DNA of 64,000 nt, from the NCBI RefSeq assembly GCF_000235445.1, contig NZ_JH378829.1, forward strand, positions 303,571-367,570. Direction: 5' to 3'. Positions 1-6,769 of the stretch are shown one piece after another. Under the pieces are notes generated by a model. It was not told the origin of the DNA and did no database searches. It saw nothing but the letters and a program-made list of their open reading frames with translations. The DNA comes from Johnsonella ignava ATCC 51276 (GTDB lineage Bacteria; Bacillota; Clostridia; Lachnospirales; Lachnospiraceae). How positions within the stretch are numbered: position 1 is the first letter of the stretch; every line of letters starts with the position of its first letter. Made by a program: the position numbers and the translations under genes.

Positions 1-60
1 AAGGGTTGAGCCATTCATGTCAACAAGCAGACGGCGTTGTGCTACATTAAGCTCAGAAAC
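1..60 (-). CDS. IS3-family transposase OrfB, N-terminal fragment (runs off window)
   Basis: Twenty codons read VSELNVAQRRLLVDMNGSTL and resemble the usual start of IS3-type OrfB integrases. The DDE catalytic core lies outside the window. The frame overlaps the last codons of OrfA and has a TAG stop at 61-63 just upstream. It is offset +1 from OrfA rather than in the -1 frame used by programmed frameshifting in most IS3 elements. OrfB in this copy therefore needs its own initiation or a different shift, or it is defective. Only the short N-terminus supports the call. Confidence 0.5.
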
Positions 61-340
61 CTAGATTTTTTTTTAGCCACTCGTTCTGAGTGGTAAGTTT
101 GCCAATCTGAGCATATAAATCATTTATTTCAGATTCATGTGCTTTTTGAGCTTTGCGTTCTTTTGATAAATTATCTTGGAATAGTGTATACAACTGAGAC
201 TCAGCTTCTCGTTTCCATTTTGAAAGCATGTTTGGATGAATATTGTTCTCGGCAGCTATCTCATTGATTGTACGCTCGCCTCGAATTGCTTCAAGGACAA
301 GTTTCGATTTTTCCTCCGGGGAGTGTTGTTGTCTTGCCAT
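53..340 (-). CDS. IS3-family transposase OrfA (helix-turn-helix DNA-binding subunit)
   Basis: This 95-residue protein has the standard OrfA layout. An N-terminal helix-turn-helix (about residues 5-45, around INEIAAENNIHPNMLSKWK) binds the terminal inverted repeats. A C-terminal leucine-zipper-like helix (about 60-92) serves for multimerisation. The length is normal for the family. In IS3 elements OrfA can act alone as a regulator and is fused to OrfB by frameshifting to give the active transposase. A run of nine A's lies near the 3' end (65-73, minus strand), where such a shift would be expected. Confidence 0.9.
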   Translation of the reverse strand: MARQQHSPEEKSKLVLEAIRGERTINEIAAENNIHPNMLSKWKREAESQLYTLFQDNLSKERKAQKAHESEINDLYAQIGKLTTQNEWLKKNLGF

Positions 341-421
341 ATTTGGACTCCTTTCGCTATAAAATTATACGGAAAATCCAACTTAGAAACAATAATTTTT
401 TTGTCTTAATTTATGGGTTCA

Positions 422-1326
422 TTATAAACAACCTTTCCGTCATTGATGAACACTACGAAAGCTTTAAGAAAAAATATAGGACGAACGGTAAGTCTTGGTA
501 TGAAAATGGGCAAGCAAAAAGAGGTACTTCTTGGAAAAGCAGGCTTCAATTTGATATTGATTACATGGTAAAACAGTCTAAGGATTGGGACGAATTTCTA
601 AAGAAAATGACCGAGCTTGGTTATGAAATTAAGTACGGTAAGCATATCGCTTTTAAGCCGAAAGATAAGCCAAGATTTACAAGATCTAAGACGATTGGCG
701 AAGATTATACCGAAGAACGATTAAAAGAACGCATAGCAGAAAGAGAAACGATTAAGACTCCTCCTGTAAAAAAACGCATCGGAAATATCATTGATATGAA
801 CACCAATGCAAAGGTAAAAGAAAGTAAAGGCTATGAATATTGGGCAACGAAACATAACCTTAATACAATGGCAGAATCCGTTATCTTTATCAGAGAACAT
901 GGCATAAAATCCGTTCAGCAGCTTGATGAATTTATCAAGAAAAGTGCTGATGAAAGACAAAATTTACAGGATAAAATCAAAGCGATTGATAAGGAAATGG
1001 AACAGTTATCCACTACGATGGAGCAAGTTCATATTGTCAAAAAATATCGTGCCTATTACAAGGAATATAAGGTAAATCCGTCTGATAGGGCATTTTTCGA
1101 GGAATACAAAGCTCAGATTACCCTCTATGAAAATGCTCTTTCTGAACTTAAAAAGTCTTATTCCAAACTCCCAAATTCAAGGGATATTTTATCTGAGCTT
1201 GATAAATTGCAAGAAAAAAAGAATACCCTTATGCAGGAGTATTCTTCCTCAAAATCGACTATGGACGAGCTTTATCAGATACGAAAGAACTATGGAATTT
1301 ATATGGGTAAGGAGATGGAGAGATAA
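422..1326 (+). pseudogene. Relaxase/mobilisation nuclease of a conjugative element, C-terminal fragment disrupted by the IS
   Basis: About 300 residues are left, starting near NNLSVIDEHYESF. They contain the RGTSWKSRLQFDID segment typical of the region after the nuclease domain in clostridial ICE relaxases, followed by a long charged coiled-coil tail (about the last 130 residues) ending in KEMER. The N-terminal relaxase domain with the catalytic tyrosine and histidine triad is absent because the IS3 element has replaced or displaced it. In-frame codons continue into the IS but are not relaxase sequence. A relaxase nicks oriT and pilots the strand during conjugation; this remnant cannot do so. 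It marks the region as a decayed integrative or mobilisable element. Confidence 0.8.
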
Positions 1327-1343
1327 ATCTTCATCTCTTTTTT
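1312..1343 (+). terminator. Probable terminator of the relaxase remnant
   Basis: GAGATG (1312-1317) pairs with CATCTC (1332-1337), with an inner AGAT/ATCT pair, and six T's follow. It overlaps the end of the relaxase fragment. Confidence 0.5.
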
Positions 1344-1425
1344 CCTTTTATCTTTCATATCTTTTTTCTATTTTGCGGATTCCACATTATCATTTTCTTG
1401 TTTTTGTATTTGCTCTATTCTTTTT

Positions 1426-2280
1426 TCAACGGTGTTTTACAACATCTAATTTAGCTTCTATGGATAGCTCCCTAACCGAATGTATTACCTCATCCCAAGT
1501 ATATTCACCTGCATATTTAAACTTTTTCTGATAAATGTTCCACAACCTTTTCATATCTTCATCTGATTTTACTATCTTCAATACGCTTTCTACATTTTCT
1601 AAAAGGCTAAAATTTCCTCTCTTCTTAGCAGTTCTCTCTAACGCTAAAGCCAATATATCAGCATTTATATTTTGTGATTTTAAGAGTATGTGAATATCAT
1701 AAAAATCTCTCATTCTTGTATTGGTTATGGATCTTGAAATGACAGTCTCCAGCTTTTCTGCCAAAACCGTTTCAATAGGATATGTCATAATTGGGATTGT
1801 TCTATCTTCAAACATCAATTTGTATGAATAGGCTATTTCTCTTGGAGTAATCACATCACCTGTAGAAATATAAATCTTCAAAGGAATAACTGCTCCATCT
1901 AATACAGCATCCATACTGAATCGTATCCCTGAATATTCTGCTTCATCCATAATTTCCGATACTTTTTTAATTCTGAACTTCACATTATCATCTAAATCTA
2001 TATTTGAAATTTCTGTAATTGTACGCTCCATATCAACTATCGTTAAAGGAATACCTTTAATTGTAGTATCTATATCCATTGTAGCCCTTGCCTCTACCCC
2101 TACAAAAGCTGCTACCAACATTCCGCCTTTTAGGATAAAACTTCCATTGTATTTTGATGAAGATACTCGCTCTAAAAACCGCTCCATCATATATTTTCTA
2201 ATCAGTACATGGGCTTCAATACCGACTTCTTTTGACAAATTTCGTATCAAATCTTTTAGTTGTTTTGATGAATGAATCAT
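1426..2280 (-). CDS. abiEii: AbiEii/AbiGii-family nucleotidyltransferase toxin
   Basis: This 284-residue protein belongs to the AbiEii family (type IV toxin-antitoxin, DUF1814 nucleotidyltransferases). The N-terminal half has the features of the fold: FILKGGMLVAAF (about residues 48-59) and ATMDIDTTIKG (about 66-76), with the metal-binding D-x-D of the active site. A helical C-terminal half follows. Family members transfer nucleotides to tRNA acceptor ends or otherwise block growth and act in abortive phage infection. The start codon overlaps the stop of abiEi as TAATG, which indicates translational coupling. The pair lies in the ICE remnant, a common location for AbiE systems. Confidence 0.88.
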   Translation of the reverse strand: MIHSSKQLKDLIRNLSKEVGIEAHVLIRKYMMERFLERVSSSKYNGSFILKGGMLVAAFVGVEARATMDIDTTIKGIPLTIVDMERTITEISNIDLDDNVKFRIKKVSEIMDEAEYSGIRFSMDAVLDGAVIPLKIYISTGDVITPREIAYSYKLMFEDRTIPIMTYPIETVLAEKLETVISRSITNTRMRDFYDIHILLKSQNINADILALALERTAKKRGNFSLLENVESVLKIVKSDEDMKRLWNIYQKKFKYAGEYTWDEVIHSVRELSIEAKLDVVKHR

Positions 2281-2873
2281 TATAATAACACCTCCAAATA
2301 TTTACTTAACATATGATTTACTCGAAGTTTTTTTGCATATTCCATAAGCAGGTGCAAATTCTTGTCTTTACGCCTAATATACTGCTTCATTGCATCCTGA
2401 AAAATTTGAATTTCAATTTGTGAACGACTACGAATCATATCACAAACAGTACGCTCAGGATTATAGATGAAAACTTCATTTCTAAAAGGTGTTTTTGCTT
2501 TTGAAATCCCAAGTTCAAAAAAGTCTTTTTTAATAGAGAATACTTTTACACCATCTTCTCTTAAATGAGTGGCATTATATCCACTTTTTACTGTAACAGT
2601 ATATTGCAGCGGCTCTTGATCCGTCATATCAAGCAGAAACAAGGCTGTATCGTGAGAAAAGATTGTTTTCGGGCAACGAAGCTGTAATAAGTACAGTCCA
2701 TCTTTCCATACATCCGGAGAACAATAAATTCCATGTGAAATACGCTCATAATTATATTTTTCTACAAATTTTGCCAAAGTCGTTTTAGAAATTCCTTTAC
2801 TGATGACTTCTGAAGTTCTTAACACTCCATTACCCACAGTTGAAATTTCCCCAATCTGTTCTAACTGGTTCAT
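2280..2873 (-). CDS. abiEi: AbiEi antitoxin / transcriptional autoregulator
   Basis: This 197-residue protein starts MNQLEQIGEIS. The start is preceded by AAAGGAAG at good spacing; the longer open frame upstream lacks a ribosome site and is rejected. The N-terminal winged helix (about residues 1-60, SKGISKTTLAKFVEKY) is the AbiEi_4-type DNA-binding domain. The C-terminal domain (about 90-195) matches the antitoxin part, including NPERTVCDMI. In type IV systems the antitoxin does not bind the toxin; it counteracts toxin activity and represses the operon by binding inverted repeats at the promoter. A suitable palindrome lies directly upstream. Confidence 0.87.
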   Translation of the reverse strand: MNQLEQIGEISTVGNGVLRTSEVISKGISKTTLAKFVEKYNYERISHGIYCSPDVWKDGLYLLQLRCPKTIFSHDTALFLLDMTDQEPLQYTVTVKSGYNATHLREDGVKVFSIKKDFFELGISKAKTPFRNEVFIYNPERTVCDMIRSRSQIEIQIFQDAMKQYIRRKDKNLHLLMEYAKKLRVNHMLSKYLEVLL

Positions 2874-2890
2874 GAACTCACTTCCTTTCA

Positions 2891-2926
2891 CGCTCTTATT
2901 ATATATTATATAAGCGTAAAAGTAAA
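2891..2926 (-). promoter_or_regulatory. abiE promoter with palindromic operator
   Basis: On the minus strand TTTACT (2921-2926) and TATAAT (2898-2903) are separated by exactly 17 bases. A near-palindrome at 2891-2916 has arms starting CGCTnTTAT and ending ATAAGCG. It covers the -10 box and most of the spacer, where an AbiEi repressor would block polymerase. Seen in sequence; the regulatory role is inferred from known AbiEi autoregulation. Confidence 0.6.
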
Positions 2927-2933
2927 CATATAG

Positions 2934-2971
2934 ACAAAAAAAGAGACGGTGCAGCCCTAAGACCACACCGA
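2934..2971 (-). terminator. Terminator of the AlbA_2/OB gene
   Basis: On the minus strand an 8-bp stem (CGGTGTGG with CTGCACCG, two wobble pairs) is followed by TCTC and seven T's. It lies immediately after the stop codon at 2979 and before the abiE promoter, insulating the two units. Confidence 0.6.
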
Positions 2972-2978
2972 CAAACAT

Positions 2979-4127
2979 TTATCTCTCCGTTTCTTTTGGT
3001 TTTTCTTTACTCTCTTTCGGCTTTTGCTTATCTTCCGCCTGATATTCTTTGATAGCACCCAGTATGGATTTTTTATCGTTTTCTTTCCCTTTTTCAGAGC
3101 CGGTTAAGGTATTTAACTTGGCTTTCATTTTTTCAATATCTGCTCTAATCTGTCCTGCCTGTTCCCAAGAATCTGCATAAAATAAGTCTTTTTCTCTTTC
3201 TTCTATCTCACTTTTCAGTTTAGCAATCTCTTGACTCTTATCCTGTCCTTTCATCTGTTCTTTCGCCTTTAAGAGCTTTGAGGATAATATCCTTACATTG
3301 CTATGCTCCTTGCCGTTATCATCAATAGAGGTTCTAAGCTGTCCGAATAGCTTTACGAAATCTCCCTGTTTAAAGTCCTTTGGAATATCACTCTTTTCTC
3401 CGTAGGCGGAGCAATTATGATACACCTTATTCCCCTTATCATCTTTAGAAACTACGGAGAAATTTGCCACCTTAAAGGCTTCTCCGTTCTTATTTTCTCT
3501 TTCGATTACATCTACATTGCCTACAACATTTCCGACAATATTTACAAGGTCATCTTTCTCCTGTTGAACATAGGGCAGGTCTTTTATCTGTCCCTGTTCT
3601 CTTAAATCTTCAATCATATAGTCGAAATCTTCATGAAGCAGATTGATGGTGTCATTTGCCATATAAGCATCATAAAGCTTATCTAATGCACTCTCATTTT
3701 GTCTGAGATATACTTTTCCATCATATGATTTGATAACTCTATCAGACGAAACATCTACAGATATAATTAATATTTTATCTTCCTGATTTCTATTATTTTT
3801 GACTGTTACAATATCAAATTTTGGATTTATGGGCGTTTCCTTTAATTCAGTCAAAAATATATTTCTATACTCATCAATACCATGTGCTTTTTCACAATTA
3901 AAACCTGTAACAGTTCCATCATCTTCAATGCCTATAACTAACTGCCCGCCTTCCGCATTAGCAAACGCTACTAAATATCTTAAAATATCCAGTGGTTTTA
4001 TCCTTGCACTTTTCCTATCAAAAAATTGATTCTCACGCTCAAAACGATAAAAATTCAACTTATCCAAAATATGAGTACTCATAAGTCTGTCTTGTATAAT
4101 AAACCCCGGCAGAAATTCACTACACAT
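2979..4127 (-). CDS. Chimeric protein: AlbA_2 (Schlafen-type) domain joined to an ICE-type ssDNA-binding OB-fold tail
   Basis: Residues about 28-150 look like an AlbA_2/Schlafen-type domain (FFDRKSARIKPLDILRYLVA, then AEGGQLVIGIEDDGTVTG, ending GKVYLRQNESALDKL). These domains occur in putative transcription regulators and antiphage proteins. From about 155 the sequence changes character. Residues 193-287 form an SSB-like OB-fold (FKVANFSVVSKDDKG, YHNCSAYGEKS, GDFVKLFGQLRT), followed by a coiled coil (298-345) and a Lys/Glu-rich tail, as in ssDNA-binding proteins of conjugative elements. The two halves look like products of different genes joined in frame. The start is uncertain: ATG at 4127 has AAGAAAGGAA very close, and a second Met at residue 16 has no clear ribosome site. 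Confidence 0.65.
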   Translation of the reverse strand: MCSEFLPGFIIQDRLMSTHILDKLNFYRFERENQFFDRKSARIKPLDILRYLVAFANAEGGQLVIGIEDDGTVTGFNCEKAHGIDEYRNIFLTELKETPINPKFDIVTVKNNRNQEDKILIISVDVSSDRVIKSYDGKVYLRQNESALDKLYDAYMANDTINLLHEDFDYMIEDLREQGQIKDLPYVQQEKDDLVNIVGNVVGNVDVIERENKNGEAFKVANFSVVSKDDKGNKVYHNCSAYGEKSDIPKDFKQGDFVKLFGQLRTSIDDNGKEHSNVRILSSKLLKAKEQMKGQDKSQEIAKLKSEIEEREKDLFYADSWEQAGQIRADIEKMKAKLNTLTGSEKGKENDKKSILGAIKEYQAEDKQKPKESKEKPKETER

Positions 4128-4197
4128 TTTCCTTTCTTGGTTATTTTCTATGATAATCAGTTTCAGATCCTGTGGATCGGTCCTCCAAATTTTATAT

Positions 4198-4234
4198 TTA
4201 AAAAAATGAGATGAGCGGACATGCTCACCCCATT
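4198..4234 (-). terminator. Terminator of the pepV-larE unit
   Basis: On the minus strand AATGGGGTGAGC pairs with GCTCATCTCATT (12 bp, two G-U pairs, 6-base loop) and is followed by a T run. It lies about 40 bases after the larE stop and marks the border between chromosomal genes and the mobile remnant. Confidence 0.7.
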
Positions 4235-4274
4235 ATATAGTTATATGTTTTTACCACTCGTCAGGACTGATTTA

Positions 4275-5102
4275 TTAATCCTTATCAATCACTTCATCCA
4301 TACTTCCCGATCTGAAACCCTCTATATCAAGATTTATATATTTAAATCCGATTTTTTTAAGCCCTGCTATTATACTTTCACGTTCTTTTATAAATTTTAA
4401 AAAGTCATCAGGCAAAATTTCTATCCTTGTTATATCACCATAAAGTCTTATCCTACACACATCAAAACCTAACTGTCTAAGCAGCTTTTCACCTGTATCA
4501 ACCATCTCAAATTTATCAAGCGGAAGCTTAGACCCGTATGGAAATCTGGTCGCAAGACATGGTGCAGAAGGGCGTTTTGCCACACTTATACCCAGTTCGG
4601 CAGCAAGGAGCCTGACATCACTTTTTTCAAATCCGCATTCTGCAAGCGGACTTATGATGCCAAGCTCCTTAAGTGCGGCAAGACCGGGTCTGTATACTCC
4701 AAGATCGCTTTTATTGGTTCCGTCAAATACATATTTTGCACCCAGCTCATATGCCGTCTGTTTTGCTCTTGAAAACAGTGTATATTTGCAGTAAAAGCAC
4801 CTTTTTACATCATTCATAAGCACTTTTTCGTTATCTGTCTGGTCTATATACTCCTCAACCAGTCTTACACCGTACTCTTTTGCAAGCTTTCTTGTAATCT
4901 CAATATCGGCTGAGGGCGAAAGAAAGGTATTAAAAGTCAGTGCCGTTACCCTGCTCCCTCTCTTTTTAGCCTCTTCAACCGCAATTTTAAGCACAAGGGC
5001 ACTGTCAACGCCGCCCGAAAATGCTACTGCCACATCACTGTCAAGAAATTTCCCTATATATTCCCTTAATGTATATGACAATCTGTTAAAATCCATCTTC
5101 AA
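4275..5102 (-). CDS. larE: LarE-family ATP-dependent sacrificial sulfur transferase
   Basis: This 275-residue PP-loop protein has the ATP-binding motif SGGVDS at 29-34 and the conserved PSAPCLATR with Cys182, equivalent to the cysteine that LarE sacrifices in sulfur transfer. LarE converts carboxylated nicotinic acid adenine dinucleotide to the thio form in nickel-pincer nucleotide synthesis, a cofactor of lactate racemase and related enzymes. KRCFYC (Cys102, Cys105) adds two further cysteines; some LarE proteins use extra cysteines for a cluster, but whether these do is unknown. larB, larC and larA are not in the window. The gene follows pepV by 18 bases and is probably cotranscribed with it. 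Confidence 0.85.
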   Translation of the reverse strand: MKMDFNRLSYTLREYIGKFLDSDVAVAFSGGVDSALVLKIAVEEAKKRGSRVTALTFNTFLSPSADIEITRKLAKEYGVRLVEEYIDQTDNEKVLMNDVKRCFYCKYTLFSRAKQTAYELGAKYVFDGTNKSDLGVYRPGLAALKELGIISPLAECGFEKSDVRLLAAELGISVAKRPSAPCLATRFPYGSKLPLDKFEMVDTGEKLLRQLGFDVCRIRLYGDITRIEILPDDFLKFIKERESIIAGLKKIGFKYINLDIEGFRSGSMDEVIDKD

Positions 5103-5120
5103 TCCGTATAAACTTTGTTT

Positions 5121-6524
5121 TTAACTGCAAAGCTCAACTATTACCTGTGCAAAGATTTTTGCAGATGCTACAAGTTCACTTATTACCATAAATTCATCAG
5201 CACCGTGCATATGTGTATCGGTTCCGGGGAATATTGCACCAAATGCAACCCCGTTTTTTATATCATGCACATAAGTAAGACCTCCTATGGCTATGGCACC
5301 TCCCTTAAGACCTGTGTACTCCTCATAGCATTTATTTAAAGTCTGTACAAAATGCCCGTCTCCCGGAACCTCATGAGGCTCCGTCATTGTCTGATTGGTA
5401 AGTTCAACACCGGCAGCACTGAGTTTAACCCTAAGTGTAGACATTATATCCTTTGTAGAGGCACATATAGGGCATCTTAAGTCAAATCCTCCGTCTATAT
5501 TATCCTGAGTAACCTTAAGAAGTGAAAATGCAAGTGTAAGTTCACCGCTTTTTTCATCGGAACATTTAATTCCCAGACTTTTTCCGTCAGTTTCTCCATG
5601 AGGCATAAGCTTATAGAGATTATTCAGTATCTCAATCTGTTTTGATTTTGCAAATTTAAGTCTGCTTATAAGCAGGAGGAGAGCCGTAATCGCATTATTT
5701 CCGTTCTGAGGAGTTGAACCGTGTGCATTTTTTCCCATTGCGGTTATCTCAAATACCGGCTCAAGATCAAACAAAAACTTAATTCCGGTTTCCGCACTTA
5801 CTTTATCAGCCTCAGCTTTAACATCATCAATCTTAAGACCTTCAATCACCATCTTTGCCTTAGGCGGAACTACATTTACCTTAGTACCTGCTTCAATTGA
5901 TACTATTCTGGGAAGCTCTGTACTTTTTTCAAAGTTTGCTACAAAATTTCCGTGAAGCTTTCCCTTTTCTATATTTACAACAGGATATTCGGCATCAGGT
6001 GAAAATGATAAAGGTGCTTCCTTTTCAAATTTATAATAATGCTTTATACATTCACTTCCACATTCCTCATCGGTACCAAGTATAAGCCTTACATTTTTAC
6101 TGAGAGGTATATTGAGCTCCTTTAATGCTCTGAGTGCATACAGTGCAGCAACTGCCGGACCCTTATCATCTGAAGTTCCCCTTCCGTATATCTTTCCGTC
6201 CTCTATATGCGGTTTAAAGGGTTCGGTCTTTGTCCATCCTTCCCCCTCCGGAACCACATCAAGGTGTGCAAGTATATCAAGTCCTTTTTCCTTGTCATTA
6301 AGATCAATCGCTGCAACATAATTATCATAGTTTTTCACTGAAAAACCATAGCCTTCTCCCATTGAAATAGCTGCCATAAGTGCCTTATACGGTCCTTCAC
6401 CGAAAGGCATACCCTCCTTATACGGCATTTTCTGGCTGTTAATCTCGCAAAGTTTTATTATATCGTCTATCATCTCCTGTTTATGATCTTCGATATACTT
6501 TTCAATCTCATTTTTGTATTTCAT
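5121..6524 (-). CDS. pepV: M20-family dipeptidase, PepV/Sapep type
   Basis: This 467-residue cytosolic zinc dipeptidase carries the M20 metal and catalytic motifs in order: ILAHLDVVPEG (His87, Asp89), GRGTSDDKGP (114-123), GTDEECGS (150-157) and SPDAEYP (175-181). The dimerisation/lid domain follows, with a second metal-site histidine near GADTHMH-type sequence at the C-terminus (PGTDTHMHGADEF). PepV enzymes cleave dipeptides, including beta-Ala and D-residue forms, for amino-acid recovery. The start has TAGGAGGA nine bases upstream. The length matches the family. Confidence 0.88.
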   Translation of the reverse strand: MKYKNEIEKYIEDHKQEMIDDIIKLCEINSQKMPYKEGMPFGEGPYKALMAAISMGEGYGFSVKNYDNYVAAIDLNDKEKGLDILAHLDVVPEGEGWTKTEPFKPHIEDGKIYGRGTSDDKGPAVAALYALRALKELNIPLSKNVRLILGTDEECGSECIKHYYKFEKEAPLSFSPDAEYPVVNIEKGKLHGNFVANFEKSTELPRIVSIEAGTKVNVVPPKAKMVIEGLKIDDVKAEADKVSAETGIKFLFDLEPVFEITAMGKNAHGSTPQNGNNAITALLLLISRLKFAKSKQIEILNNLYKLMPHGETDGKSLGIKCSDEKSGELTLAFSLLKVTQDNIDGGFDLRCPICASTKDIMSTLRVKLSAAGVELTNQTMTEPHEVPGDGHFVQTLNKCYEEYTGLKGGAIAIGGLTYVHDIKNGVAFGAIFPGTDTHMHGADEFMVISELVASAKIFAQVIVELCS

Positions 6525-6769
6525 TGGTAAAATCCTCCTAAAATTTTTATACAGTGATAAACTGTCAGATTTTTACGAAAATACCAAATAGTTGTTTTTG
6601 TTGAGTTTATTAAAACTTTCCAACTAATTACTTGTTATTTTTTTATTAATGATAAAAATATGACAGCCTTATTTTAAACATAAAAGCCCCTCTTGTCAAT
6701 TAAAACAAAAGGAGCTTTTAAACAGTAGAACAAAAAGCTTTTCATCATTAAAACAAAAGGAACTTTTAA
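6525..6769. other. Intergenic region between polC and pepV with hairpin and duplicated segment
   Basis: It holds the 5' leader of pepV and the terminator of polC. A segment reading ATTAAAACAAAAGG(A/G) with CTTTTAA is present twice, near 6699-6720 and 6748-6769. No gene seen. Confidence 0.5.
6682..6719 (-). terminator. polC terminator hairpin
   Basis: AAAAGCCCCTCTTGT and ACAAAAGGAGCTTTT form a 15-bp stem with two wobble pairs and an 8-base loop. It lies about 50 bases after the polC stop, and the T-rich arm follows on the minus strand. Half of this sequence recurs at 54312-54343. Confidence 0.6.

Larger units (their letters stand above)
1..421 (-). mobile_element. IS3-family insertion sequence, partial (cut by window edge)
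   Basis: The element is read on the minus strand. It has an OrfA gene, the beginning of an OrfB frame, and a plausible terminal end near position 421. Read on the minus strand, that end starts TGAACCCATAAATTAAG, with the 5'-TG usual for IS3-type termini. Beyond 421 the plus strand immediately becomes relaxase coding sequence, so the element sits inside that gene. The other terminus and most of the transposase lie outside the window, so activity cannot be judged. The exact boundary is inferred from where relaxase similarity resumes (by position 427); a target-site duplication cannot be checked. Confidence 0.8.

Noticed and set aside
2874..2978. N-terminal extension of AbiEi by 35 codons
   Set aside because: The extension would translate the promoter and operator, has no ribosome site and is unlike the family.
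4128..4274. Attachment site at the right border of the mobile remnant
   Set aside because: Only a larE terminator is seen here; without the left border no direct repeat can be identified.
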